Source of the DNA: Noviherbaspirillum malthae
GTDB taxonomy: Bacteria > Pseudomonadota > Gammaproteobacteria > Burkholderiales > Burkholderiaceae_D
DNA length: 64,000 nucleotides
Direction: 5' to 3'
Assembly: GCF_015352985.1 (NCBI RefSeq)
Contig: NZ_JACYXF010000025.1
Span: forward strand, 1-64,000
In this document: positions 9,108 to 18,364 of the stretch, one piece after another
Layout: every line of letters starts with the position of its first letter
How positions within the stretch are numbered: the stretch's first letter is position 1
Position numbers and translations under genes: made by a program
Notes under the pieces: model-generated
Told to the model about the DNA's origin: nothing
The model's input: the letters and a program-made list of their open reading frames with translations, nothing else
The model's database searches: none

Positions 9108-11309
9108 TTAATTCTGGAGAGCGACAATGGTTGAAATCAGATCGGCAAGCTTGACTGGTTTGACGAGATGACGGTCAAATCCAGACTTTGCGGATCGTTC
9201 GGTGTCGTGTGCGGTTCCATAACCACTTAAAGCAACTAGCGATATGGATCCGGTTGTCGGACTGTTCTTGAGGCGGGCAGCGACCTCAAATCCATCCATG
9301 CCAGGCAGTCCGATGTCGATGAATGCGATTTCCGGCAACTCTTGCGCAGCGATACGAAGTCCGTCCACGCCATTATCAGCCTGCAGTACCTTGTAGCCAC
9401 TGGATTCGAGCATCATTGCGAATAGCTCGCGAGCATCGTCATTGTCTTCGACAAGCAAAACAGATCCACGAAGAGAACTGTCAGCCGTCTCGGGCTTCAA
9501 CATCTCTTCCTGAGGGACGTCTTTTACGGGAAGACGTAAGGTAAATGTACTGCCATGACCTAAACCTGGGCTTTCTGCCAAGATAGTCCCGCCATGCATG
9601 CGAATCAGTTCCTTCACAAGCGACAGACCAATGCCAAGTCCACCTTGGGACCTGTCAAGCGAATCGTCTGCTTGCACGAAGACATCGAATATCTTGGGCA
9701 GCAGTTCAGGCGCTATGCCTATCCCATTGTCACGTATCGTCAAAATCGCATCGTCCGCGACCGCTTGCAGCAATACTTGTATATGTCCACCATGTGGTGT
9801 GTATTTGATCGCATTGTCCAGAAGATTGGTTAAAATCTGTTCCATTCGCACAGGGTCGACATCGACCCACGCATGTTCTGTTGAGACGTGCAGATTATGC
9901 TCACTCGTTTTGCCTGCGGCCTTAAGCGCGGCAATACTGTTTGCTACCAGGAGGCTCAGATCAACGCGTTGCGTTTTCAGCGACAGGCGGCCTGTCAAAG
10001 CACGACTGACGTCCAGCAGGTCGTCAACGATTCGGCGCAGATGGAGCCCTTGCCGCCGAATGACTCCGATCGCTTTTGCGGTTGCATCACGATCCAGACT
10101 AAGTTCGAATACGGAGATACCTGCTGTAATGGCATTGATTGGATTGCGCAATTCGTGGCTAAGCATGGCAAGAAAGCGGTCTTTTGACTGGTTCAGCTCA
10201 TCAGCAGTCAAGCGCGCCTGTTTCTCCGCCATCAGCAGGCGCTCGCGCTCCGCTTCCACTGCGGCACGGGATGCCCGTTCCTCTTCGAGGAGTCTGGCGG
10301 TGTCGTCGATGGCGGAATTCAAACGATCAACCTCACTAATCCGAGTCATCTTGGACGCGGTTGGCCGCTGACCTGTACCAAGCACGGCGGCCGATTCAGC
10401 GGAACTCGTGATGGCGCGAACCAGCCGGCGGCTGAAGTAAGCTGCAAAACTGATCCCAACCACTGAGGCAATGAGTAGTCCGCCAACCCAAAGGAAAAGT
10501 GCCTGGTAGCTCGCTTTCGCAATCACCGAGACAGGTGCACCAACTGCTACCGTCCATCCTGACACCTTTGATTGCGTAAATACGTCGAGTACTTCAACCC
10601 CGTCGCTTGTATGGTGATGCAGCATACCTTCGCGCTCGGCCGTAATTGCGGATTTCATTGAGGCTATCACTGGGCGGCCGACGTATTTGTCGGCGCGATG
10701 GCTGCGGCCGATGATCGTCCCGTTGCGATCGAATATCCCGACTAGCCAGTCCTTGGGGATTTCCCGCCCTGCAAATGCTGAGTGAAAGTGTGTGGGCAAA
10801 AAGACTTGCGACAGCACGTATTTTTTCCCCGAAGGGAGAACAACCGGCATTTCGAGCATCACGACATGTTGTTTAGCGGCCTGACCGAAGAACAAGTTAG
10901 ATGCCGTAGTTTCAGCCCTATCGAGTACACTAATCACGTCACGCCGGTCCCGGGTAGTCGCGATTGGAGTCCCGTAGGGTACCCGCGTGCTGATCACCTG
11001 GTCTCCTTGGGCATCATAAAGAATGACCCATCCCGTCTCGCCGATATTGGCAACTTTGGCGTGCTGATAAAAAGCCGCGAAGTCTTCCGTTTCGAGGAAG
11101 CTAGACGCGGCAAGCACTCGCAGCGCAGACTTTGCACTTGTCAATTCCTGGTCAATGGCTAACGCGATAGAACGAGCAAGCTCCATCTGATTCTCTTCGG
11201 AGGACCGATGGAAGGCGTTTTGCAACCGAGCTATCGCAAGCCCGGAGAAGACCATGACCGGAATCAGAATGACTAGCGCAAGCAACAGCAGGTAGCTACG
11301 GACTTTCAT
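9108..11309 (-). CDS. Membrane-bound Cache hybrid histidine kinase with receiver
   Basis: The product has 733 residues. A first membrane helix (about 5-27), a periplasmic double-Cache-like sensor region (about 30-275) and a second helix (about 278-300) are followed by a linker and coiled coil. Then come the HisKA domain (H in MLSHELRNPINAI), the ATPase (NLLDNAIKYT, RDNGIGI, GGLGIGLSL) and a receiver (LLVEDNDD, FIDIGLPGMDG, LVKPVK). The architecture indicates sensing of a small periplasmic ligand and a multistep phosphorelay. The stand-alone receiver transcribed divergently at 11667 is a plausible partner. ATG 11309 has only a weak purine-rich leader. Confidence 0.9.
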   Translation of the reverse strand: MKVRSYLLLLALVILIPVMVFSGLAIARLQNAFHRSSEENQMELARSIALAIDQELTSAKSALRVLAASSFLETEDFAAFYQHAKVANIGETGWVILYDAQGDQVISTRVPYGTPIATTRDRRDVISVLDRAETTASNLFFGQAAKQHVVMLEMPVVLPSGKKYVLSQVFLPTHFHSAFAGREIPKDWLVGIFDRNGTIIGRSHRADKYVGRPVIASMKSAITAEREGMLHHHTSDGVEVLDVFTQSKVSGWTVAVGAPVSVIAKASYQALFLWVGGLLIASVVGISFAAYFSRRLVRAITSSAESAAVLGTGQRPTASKMTRISEVDRLNSAIDDTARLLEEERASRAAVEAERERLLMAEKQARLTADELNQSKDRFLAMLSHELRNPINAITAGISVFELSLDRDATAKAIGVIRRQGLHLRRIVDDLLDVSRALTGRLSLKTQRVDLSLLVANSIAALKAAGKTSEHNLHVSTEHAWVDVDPVRMEQILTNLLDNAIKYTPHGGHIQVLLQAVADDAILTIRDNGIGIAPELLPKIFDVFVQADDSLDRSQGGLGIGLSLVKELIRMHGGTILAESPGLGHGSTFTLRLPVKDVPQEEMLKPETADSSLRGSVLLVEDNDDARELFAMMLESSGYKVLQADNGVDGLRIAAQELPEIAFIDIGLPGMDGFEVAARLKNSPTTGSISLVALSGYGTAHDTERSAKSGFDRHLVKPVKLADLISTIVALQN

Positions 11310-11666
11310 TATTTCTTTGCTAATTCATATATGTCGGTGAAGACGGGGACAAGATCGCAAGGGTCTTATTGTATGTGAGTTTCCTTTGTTGAAACATTAT
11401 TCTGAAATTGGCCGTTGTCAAAAAAGCCTGTTAGATTTCAAAAATTGATCAACATCAATTGCGGGTCGTCTTGACAGAGACTGGCCCCTTCGCCTCATTA
11501 CAATGCATGGCTTCTTGTGATGTTGGGACTGCACACTTCGGGTTTCTTTGACGAGGCTGATAAGAATTTTCTTACGAAGAAAATCCGTTGTCCGCTGATT
11601 GTTCAGGCCTGTAACAAGCTCGAGAATCGAGAGTATAAAAATGTATGGGTAGGGTTTGACGTATTT
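11310..11666. other. Divergent promoter region of kinase and receiver genes
   Basis: AT-rich intergenic DNA between the two starts. A GTG at 11517 would extend the receiver by 50 residues, but that extension has no domain and no ribosome binding site, so I treat it as leader. No operator was recognised. Confidence 0.4.
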
Positions 11667-12077
11667 ATGCAAATGAAGAATGTTCTTCTTGTAGAAGACA
11701 ACATAGAAATACGAGATCTACTATGTAAGATGCTTGACCACTTAGGCTACTCGACGACCGCAGTGGGAAGTGCTGAAGAAGCATTGGTTCATCTTGAAAC
11801 CCAGTCCTATCCAGTATTACTTGCCGACGTTGTCCTTCCTGGCATGTCCGGAACAGCGCTGGCAGAACGCGTACATGCATCGGCACCTACCACCAGGATT
11901 ATTTTAACGACTGGGCAAGGCTTTTTGCTTTCGGACGGACTTCCATTCGCGTTCACCCTCGTCCCGAAGCCATTTCATATTCGCCATATTGAAGCTGCGT
12001 TGATCGATGCCTTCGTGTCCATGGGGTCTACCCTAGCAGCACCTGAATCGACCCAAAAGAGTAAGGCGCTCCAGTAG
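11667..12077 (+). CDS. Stand-alone response regulator receiver protein (second)
   Basis: A single receiver domain of about 136 residues shows LLVEDN, the phospho-acceptor Asp in LLADVVLPGMSG, the switch Thr in ILTTG and the Lys in LVPKPF, with a short C-terminal tail and no output domain. It is transcribed divergently from the Cache hybrid kinase, suggesting they work together in a phosphorelay. It resembles the receiver at 789. ATG 11667 or ATG 11673 may be the start; AGGG lies 12 bases upstream of the first. Confidence 0.8.
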   Translation: MQMKNVLLVEDNIEIRDLLCKMLDHLGYSTTAVGSAEEALVHLETQSYPVLLADVVLPGMSGTALAERVHASAPTTRIILTTGQGFLLSDGLPFAFTLVPKPFHIRHIEAALIDAFVSMGSTLAAPESTQKSKALQ

Positions 12078-12295
12078 GTTTGACCAGAGTAACGGTCTTC
12101 GTCAAGCAATCGGCTTCTGTCACCCTTATCCTGGAGCCGAGCCGTCGCCGGCATACCGCTCTCTACGTTAAATTATAGGGACACCGCTCCATACAACGCG
12201 ATGATGGATCAAATGGTAGTCACTCACGCAAGAAATTCACAGACTGGACTGACCTGAGTCGTCGTTTGCCTAAGCATGTGAGTGGGACCAGCAGC

Positions 12296-12511
12296 CTATG
12301 CCACTTTCTTTTCTGCGAGATAAATCTCAGTGCCGTCGTTTGTTATCGAGCGTGTCAAGTAAATATAGGCTGGGTCAGCAGTTGAGACGTTATTGCAGTA
12401 CGGGCAAACAACTTCGCCCGGCACAGAAGTAAGGGCGGGGTGGGATTCATAGGCCGATACTAAAAACCTTTTACGGCATCTCCGATGGCGGCAGGTTCGT
12501 GTTGTTGTCAT
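12296..12511 (-). CDS. Small zinc-ribbon-like protein, paralogue 2
   Basis: About 71 residues with C-x4-C (CRHRRC), 23 residues, C-x2-C (CPYC). It aligns without gaps to the 74-residue protein at 8579 through the cysteines, HPALTSxPG and YIYLT. The N-terminus is rich in Arg, compatible with nucleic acid contact. It is tail-to-tail with a receiver gene, mirroring the first copy beside a hybrid kinase. ATG 12511 is chosen because its length matches the paralogue; GTG 12556 is possible, but neither has a good ribosome binding site. Function unknown. Confidence 0.6.
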   Translation of the reverse strand: MTTTRTCRHRRCRKRFLVSAYESHPALTSVPGEVVCPYCNNVSTADPAYIYLTRSITNDGTEIYLAEKKVA

Positions 12512-12565
12512 TTTTTTTGCCGGCGCAATGTTAGGGAATGTGTTCCGGTTTAGCACGTAATGATA

Positions 12566-12621
12566 CAGTTAGCGGAGTCAAAAATGTTGACTGTGGTCAA
12601 CATTTTTGACTCCGCTAACTG
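12566..12621. repeat. Perfect 26-bp inverted repeat with TGTG loop
   Basis: Arms 12566-12591 and 12596-12621 are exactly complementary, with a four-base loop. The outer part GTTAGCGGAGT occurs a third time at 12974-12984, so this motif brackets the Tn3 remnant. No T-tract follows on either strand. It could be a cruciform, a protein or recombination site, or a relic of insertion. Confidence 0.8.
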
Positions 12622-12640
12622 GTGCGGGATGCGGCAATAG

Positions 12641-12935
12641 GGGGGCTTTCGTTTTTGCTGCATTTATTCTACGACGGTAGCGCGACCAAGCATCCATGCG
12701 GTTTTGTGGCGAGCGCTATTCAAATAACCTTATTAAATCAATAACTTGCTGTCTATCCCTGCCTTAGGCGGTAAGATTCCAGTCCTTTCCTTTTTCACAA
12801 CGGAACAATGGACCGTTGGCGCGTACCTTAAGCTGACTTGCGACAGATCCCTTCCGGTCTCATTGCCTTAGCCTGGATATCTTTTTTACTTCTTCGCTCG
12901 AAGAGACCATATTGACTGATTAACCGTGTTGAAAC
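12641..12935 (+). mobile_element. Decayed left end of a Tn3-family transposon (copy 1)
   Basis: It starts with a G-rich terminal-repeat-like end (GGGGG then CTTTCGTTTTTGCTGCATTT), resembling the GGGG-starting ends of Tn3-family elements. It aligns along about 280 bases with copy 2 at 62142. The transposase start at 12808 reads M-D-R-W-R-V-P then a TAA where copy 2 has Tyr, and a one-base deletion follows near 12885. It is a dead fragment. The rest of the transposase and the other end are absent. Confidence 0.75.
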
Positions 12936-13196
12936 TTTAAACACCTACCGCTTACCCTTCATGGCGTCCCATCGTTAGCGGAGTGCTTAAGAAAATAACG
13001 AAATTTCGACCAGGATAAAATTTCCAAAAGGGAAATTATTGGACATTATGCGTAGTCACTTGACGCTAGGGCCATGAGAAACACGGATTAGCGGTTGCAT
13101 GATTTTTACGCTTTTGGTCTTCCGCCATCTTGCGAACATTCAAAGGACTTTTGCTCAGTCAAGGTAACCTATTCGTACGTGGCGTTGAGGACGAAT

Positions 13197-14042
13197 ATGA
13201 CTGGTAACTTATCGGCTAAGACTCTGGTACTGGAACAGCAGATCGCTTGGGCTCGTTCTAGCGAAAAAGAGGTCAGCAAGAAGGGTTATGTTGATTCAGT
13301 CAATGCCAATCTTCTGCAACCGCTCTCGGCTGTGGCGCTTCGTGGCTTCGACAAAGGCCACGGTTCCGAACTGATAGACACCTATGAAAGGCCAGCCAAG
13401 ATCAAGGCTTCACATTCATCAGCGGCACTTGCTGTGAATGTTTTCGACTACTGGATAACTCGGAATCCGGCTCCCATAGCGGCTGCGATGGGTCTAACCT
13501 GCGCCATCAATAGGATTGAGTTCGAAAGACAATTCCCTACCGGGTTAGGAGGAAATCCGCCGAATTTGGACGTGGTCTTGAGCTTGGTGTCAGGTGAGAC
13601 GATTGCTATCGAGAGTAAGTTTACAGAGTGGATGACACCGAAAACGATCGGTAAGGAAGCCTTCAGACCGGCTTACTTTCCAAACTTTGGAGGTGTGTGG
13701 GAGCGCGTTGGCCTTGGTCAGTGCCAGCAATTGGCCGAAAAAGTCGCTTCAGGACGAGAACGATTCCGCTGGTTGGACGTTCCCCAACTGCTAAAGCATG
13801 CACTGGGTCTCGCCAATACGGTGCCAGGACAGTTCAGCTTGCGATATGTTTTCTTCGGTACTGATGGAAAAGAGGGAAACGCTCATCAAGAAGAAATTGA
13901 TCGGTTCGCCTTAGCAGTAGGGAGCGAAATCGGATTCGCAAGTTATTCCTACCAATCGTTGTACAGCAATATTGTCCGCGCCTCTGAACCGACAGATATA
14001 GGCTATGTGACCTATCTAAGGGACCGCTACTTCAGCGTCTAA
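13197..14042 (+). CDS. PD-(D/E)XK nuclease, PGN_0703-like putative restriction endonuclease
   Basis: The protein has 281 residues. A PD-(D/E)XK-like core is visible: E110 upstream, D125 in PPNLDVV and E139-S-K141 in IAIESKF, preceded by SSAALAVNVF, a motif shared with PGN_0703-type putative restriction endonucleases. These are thought to cut DNA, but their biological role is poorly defined. GAGG lies 6 bases before ATG 13197, which is preferred to the frame opening at 13095. It follows a Tn3 remnant and precedes the protease-nuclease gene by 289 bases in the same direction, suggesting an acquired defence pair. No methyltransferase is nearby, so a classical restriction-modification system is not supported. 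Confidence 0.7.
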   Translation: MTGNLSAKTLVLEQQIAWARSSEKEVSKKGYVDSVNANLLQPLSAVALRGFDKGHGSELIDTYERPAKIKASHSSAALAVNVFDYWITRNPAPIAAAMGLTCAINRIEFERQFPTGLGGNPPNLDVVLSLVSGETIAIESKFTEWMTPKTIGKEAFRPAYFPNFGGVWERVGLGQCQQLAEKVASGRERFRWLDVPQLLKHALGLANTVPGQFSLRYVFFGTDGKEGNAHQEEIDRFALAVGSEIGFASYSYQSLYSNIVRASEPTDIGYVTYLRDRYFSV

Positions 14043-14331
14043 TTTCTGGGCGCCTAAACTGTAACGCGCCAGGCTCGACCAAAATAGGATTCGTGCCAAT
14101 AGTTGTATTTTAGAAATTTCTTAACATTATGCGACAATGCGTATTGAGCCCGGCTCAGAGGCTAGACTCATTTATCTTCGCAAACTGCACCAGAAATGAG
14201 CGTCCGCTACATCAGCACCTTGATTTAGATCACAGTAATCTAGCGTTCCCATATTTATGGGATAGCGCTCTAAAGTTTTCACACTCTAGCATCCACCGTA
14301 ATCATCAGTGCAGGCATCGCGGGGGACGAAT

Positions 14332-16446
14332 ATGGTATCGCTGGACGTGGAAAATCGTATAAAAGACCTCGTAAAAAACACTGCCTTAGAGCGAAAAAAT
14401 GTACGCGATCTAGTACGGAAGGGCCAGTGGCGCAAGGCAGAGCCCGACGCTGATCGAATGGCGCGCTTTACCCAGAGGAAAGTCCAGAAAATGCTCCCTC
14501 CTGGCGCAGAATCGACAGTTGGTAAATCGATTGACTTACAGAGCGCAATCTTCCTAACCAAAGGCGTCAAAGTGCGTCGGGCGATTGCCTACGTCGAAGC
14601 CATTGGTCCGCGCGTGTCCAAGACCGGCAGCGGATTCATGATAAGCCCGACTCTGTTTATGACCTGCCGGCACGTAATCCCAGACGTTGACACAGCGCGC
14701 GGTACGCAAATTACTTTTGACCGTGAACTGGACGAAACCGGTCGCCCTCGCGCAATGACGACTTACTTGCTAGACCCGGATCGGTTTGCTCTCTTTTCGC
14801 CGGAAAATGATCTTGACTATGCCCTAATTGCTGTTGGGGAACGAAATGCCGGCAATGCAGATTTGGCTGAATTTGGATTTACCCCAATTTCCATGTCCCC
14901 CGACAGGCATGTGATCGGCATGAACGTCAACATTATCCAGCACCCGAATGGCCTTCCGAAGCTAATCGCAGTGCGGAACAACTTGCTCACATACCGCACC
15001 AACAATACGCTTCTCTACGAAACCGACACAGATGAGGGATCATCAGGTGCTGCGGTTTACAACGACGACTGGGAAGTGGTGGCACTGCATCATTGGGGGG
15101 AGCCGTATAGGGCAAAGGTAGATGAAAATGGTAGCGTGATCCCATTAGTAAATGAGGGAATACGCATCAGCGCGATCTACCAAGATCTTGAATTACGCAG
15201 CGGCGATCTCGACGCGGAGAAGAAGTCAATACTGCTGCAGACACTTCACTACGCCAAAGTAACGGCGAACAATAACTCAAGCGGCCGTAGGCTTTCGCCA
15301 CCTCGGCATAGCACAAACACACAAGCGGGCCCTGAGGCTGTCATCATTCCCTCAAATTCAGGAGGCGTCGTGAGCAATCAGACTTCCAGCAACGAATTGC
15401 GCTTTACTATTCCCGTCGAAATTTCGGTACGACTTGGAAACGGCACACCCACTTCGGCTAGCGCAGCTTTGGCCTCAGCCAACGACGGAGAGAAAGCACT
15501 TACGCGCGGACCCGAAGCGGTGCGAATCGATACAAACTATGACAACCGTGTTGGATATGTGTCCGATTTTATTCCTGGTGCAGTGATTCCATTGCCAACG
15601 CTTGATCGGTCACTCGTGAGCCAACTAGCCCCGTTGAGGGCACAAGAAGCAAATGCCGAAGAAGGCGAATTGCTATATGAACACTTCAGTATCAAAGTAA
15701 ATAAGAATAAAAGAATGGCAATATTCACGGCAACAAACGTTGATGGCGAGGCCTATCTTGCTGTCGACCGGAAAACTGGGCGAGTCCATGGTCCAGAGGG
15801 CGAAACGTGGTTCCGGGATCCACGCATCAGCGGAAGCTTCGTCCTTGACCAAACATTTTATTCGGCATGGTCGACCTACTTCGACCGCGGCCACTTGACG
15901 CGCCGCACGGACCCTACGTGGGGTAGCCCAGCCGAAGCCGAACGGGCGAATGCAGACACCTTCCATTTCTCAAATTGCACCCCGCAGCATTTCCGGTTTA
16001 ATCAGACAACGCCTTATTGGCAGGGCGCCGAACGTTACATTCTTGAACACGGGGTCCTTGCTGAGGAAACGAATAAGCGCATATGTGTATTCCAAGGTCC
16101 AATCTTCAATGATGCAATTGATTTATGGTCCGACGATGTACAGATTCCCTCATCATTTTTCAAAATTGTCGTCTGGATGGGTGCTACAAAGCTAAAGGCT
16201 GTCGGACTTGTTGTCGATCAGCTGCAGCTTCTATCTGAGGCCCGCAGGAATCTCGGACAACCGCGTGACAGCAGTGAGATCGATGTCAACCAATGGCGTG
16301 TCGCAATATCGCAAATCGAACAGCGAACCGGACTCGACTTCGGTGAAGATGTTCGCAATGCAGATACGTTTTCCCAGGAAGGGCAGCCCGCTGTTGGAGA
16401 AGAAGGAGCTGTTAAGATCCGAAAACTCGAGGATATTCTCGGTTAG
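14332..16446 (+). CDS. Trypsin-like serine protease fused to DNA/RNA non-specific endonuclease
   Basis: The 704-residue protein has no signal peptide. Residues 1-75 are charged and probably helical. Residues about 80-290 form a trypsin-like protease with a visible triad: H114 in TCRHV, D162 in ENDLDYAL and S238 in EGSSGA. A low-complexity linker (about 310-400) leads to a NucA/EndoG-type nuclease (about 440-640) with the DRGH motif (H521) and N548 and N557 of SNCTPQHFRFN. Both active sites look intact. A cytoplasmic protease-nuclease fusion suggests a regulated effector, perhaps in anti-phage defence, where proteolysis could release the nuclease. GGGGGA lies 5 bases before ATG 14332. Function is inferred, not known. 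Confidence 0.8.
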   Translation: MVSLDVENRIKDLVKNTALERKNVRDLVRKGQWRKAEPDADRMARFTQRKVQKMLPPGAESTVGKSIDLQSAIFLTKGVKVRRAIAYVEAIGPRVSKTGSGFMISPTLFMTCRHVIPDVDTARGTQITFDRELDETGRPRAMTTYLLDPDRFALFSPENDLDYALIAVGERNAGNADLAEFGFTPISMSPDRHVIGMNVNIIQHPNGLPKLIAVRNNLLTYRTNNTLLYETDTDEGSSGAAVYNDDWEVVALHHWGEPYRAKVDENGSVIPLVNEGIRISAIYQDLELRSGDLDAEKKSILLQTLHYAKVTANNNSSGRRLSPPRHSTNTQAGPEAVIIPSNSGGVVSNQTSSNELRFTIPVEISVRLGNGTPTSASAALASANDGEKALTRGPEAVRIDTNYDNRVGYVSDFIPGAVIPLPTLDRSLVSQLAPLRAQEANAEEGELLYEHFSIKVNKNKRMAIFTATNVDGEAYLAVDRKTGRVHGPEGETWFRDPRISGSFVLDQTFYSAWSTYFDRGHLTRRTDPTWGSPAEAERANADTFHFSNCTPQHFRFNQTTPYWQGAERYILEHGVLAEETNKRICVFQGPIFNDAIDLWSDDVQIPSSFFKIVVWMGATKLKAVGLVVDQLQLLSEARRNLGQPRDSSEIDVNQWRVAISQIEQRTGLDFGEDVRNADTFSQEGQPAVGEEGAVKIRKLEDILG

Positions 16447-16653
16447 TGTGAATGGCGACCGGCAGGTTAGCGTGCCATTGTCTCGCTGACGCATAGCTGC
16501 CGGCATTGCACCATATACGTCATTGTTTCAAGAAAACGCGACGTATATTTGTGTTGACCGTAAGTTCGACAATGAATACGAACCTGTCAATAACAAGTCA
16601 AAAAGAAATTGCACGCAAAGCTTGCTTAGCCCATAGGCGATTTATCAGGTTGC

Positions 16654-16692
16654 GCCCGGATGCGCGGCGAGGTAGACGCCGCGCGTCCGGGC
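16654..16692. terminator. Strong 16-bp intergenic hairpin
   Basis: Arms 16654-16669 and 16677-16692 pair with one G-T, with a 7-base loop. It lies between the convergent protease-nuclease and phoD genes and could stop transcription in both directions, although no T-tract is present. Confidence 0.5.
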
Positions 16693-16729
16693 AACGGCCC
16701 GGGTTAAAATCGGTCGGTGCAATGCAGCA

Positions 16730-18337
16730 TCACCCCTGCTGAGGCTCGAGCGTCTTCCTGAACTGTGACACGCCTTCCAGATTGATGAGATCGACCGAGA
16801 AAGCCTTTGTCTGCGGATCGATATTCACCTCACCGAAGAATTGGAAGCCGGCAAACGGAGATGCCGCCTGCACCGATGGTCCCTGCTGGAACACCACACT
16901 CGGACCAAAGGTCATATCCAGTTTGTTGGGGCCGAAGGATCCTGCATTCATCGGCCCTGCAACGAATTCCCAGAAACCCGAGAAATCACTGAACTTGGCA
17001 TTGGCCGGATCATAATAATGCGCTGCGCAGTAATGCACGTCGGCCGTGAGCCATACTACATTTTTCACCGTGCGGATGCTCTTGAGCAGGCGCGCGATTT
17101 CCAGTTCGCGCCCGGCTGCGGCACCGTCATCGCCGTTGGCAATCGCTTCCCAGCGGTCGTTACCTTGGGCATCCTTGCCGTCCGGGACATGCAAGCCGAT
17201 CGGCATGTCGGCGGCAATGACCTTCCAGGTCGCACCTGAGGCCAGCAATTCCGTTGCAAGCCAGTCGAGCTGCTCATTGCCAAGGAAGGCGGTCGCGTCG
17301 CTTTCCACGGTCTGACGGTTGGCGGAGTTCGGACCGCGATAGCTGCGCATGTCAATCACGAACACGTCCAGCAGCGGTCCGTATGATATCTTGCGATAGA
17401 GTCGTGATGCTTCCTTCTGCTTGTAAAAGCGCATCGGCGCAAATTCGAGAAATGCCTGTTGCCCGCGCGCGGCCAGCAGAGCCACATCCTTGACCTGATA
17501 GCGCGTGTCCGTGCTCAGGTCCTTGGCGGCGCTGTAGTTGTTAGTGACTTCATGATCGTCCCATTGCCAGATCTGCGGCACCTCTGCACAAAATTTCCGG
17601 CAATTGACATCCATCAGGTTGTAGGCATGACGGCCGCGGAACTCATTCAAGGTTTCAGCCACTTTGCTCACTTCTTCGGTGACCAGATTTTTCCAGATAC
17701 GGCCGTTTTCCGCCGTGACTTGCGGCAGAATGGGGCCGTCGGCATAAATGGTATCGCCGCTGTGGATGAAAAAATCCGGATTACGGCTGCGCATGGCTTC
17801 GTAGATCTTCATGCCTCCAAATTCCGTGTTGATGCCCCAGCCTTGCCCTGCATTGTCGCCGCTCCAGTGAAAGCGCAACGGACGGTTTCCCTGCAGTATC
17901 GGCGCTGTACGGAAGTGCCCAAGCTGGGATTCGCCGACAATTCTATGATGGTGCGGATCTACATAGCCGACGCGCACGAAGACAGTTTGCCCGGCGGGCA
18001 GGTTGGACAAGTCAACACGGCTGGTGAAGCCGGTCTCCTCTGTTGCATATGGACCCATGAGGCGCCGGGCATTACGGAAGGTGTCGCTCGTATCATACTC
18101 CACCACCATGCGCGCGAGGCGGTCGCTGCGTCCCCAGACTATGGCTCTCCCATCGCTTACGTCGCCGATCTGAATGCCTGACGGCAGTCCGGGCCGTTCC
18201 CTTTCGCTCGCTCCTATCATCGGTGCGCCTAGGGAGGCGGCATGAGCGACCAGGGGAAAGGTGGAAGCCAGTGCGGAAGTGCCGGCCAGTGCTGCGGTGC
18301 TGGTCAGGAAACGTCGACGGGATGAAGATGCTTTCAT
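16730..18337 (-). CDS. phoD: PhoD-family alkaline phosphatase/phosphodiesterase, Tat-exported
   Basis: The 535-residue protein begins with a twin-arginine signal (SRRRFLTS, then a hydrophobic stretch and AHA cleavage region), so it is exported folded. The PhoD fold is recognised from the N-terminal PhoD domain (IQIGDVSDGRAIVWGRSD) and metal/phosphate motifs HSGDTIYADGP, WDDHEVTNNY and LTADVHYCAAH. It should release phosphate from phosphodiesters or teichoic acid-like substrates outside the cytoplasm using Ca/Fe. GGAG lies 5 bases before the ATG. A well-formed Pho box and -10 precede it, indicating PhoB control. Confidence 0.88.
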   Translation of the reverse strand: MKASSSRRRFLTSTAALAGTSALASTFPLVAHAASLGAPMIGASERERPGLPSGIQIGDVSDGRAIVWGRSDRLARMVVEYDTSDTFRNARRLMGPYATEETGFTSRVDLSNLPAGQTVFVRVGYVDPHHHRIVGESQLGHFRTAPILQGNRPLRFHWSGDNAGQGWGINTEFGGMKIYEAMRSRNPDFFIHSGDTIYADGPILPQVTAENGRIWKNLVTEEVSKVAETLNEFRGRHAYNLMDVNCRKFCAEVPQIWQWDDHEVTNNYSAAKDLSTDTRYQVKDVALLAARGQQAFLEFAPMRFYKQKEASRLYRKISYGPLLDVFVIDMRSYRGPNSANRQTVESDATAFLGNEQLDWLATELLASGATWKVIAADMPIGLHVPDGKDAQGNDRWEAIANGDDGAAAGRELEIARLLKSIRTVKNVVWLTADVHYCAAHYYDPANAKFSDFSGFWEFVAGPMNAGSFGPNKLDMTFGPSVVFQQGPSVQAASPFAGFQFFGEVNIDPQTKAFSVDLINLEGVSQFRKTLEPQQG

Positions 18338-18364
18338 GGCTGCTCCGGTAGTGGACGAGCGGCC

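Noticed and set aside
12641-12935. Functional insertion sequence
   Set aside because: The transposase frame stops after seven codons and has a further frameshift; only one end is visible.
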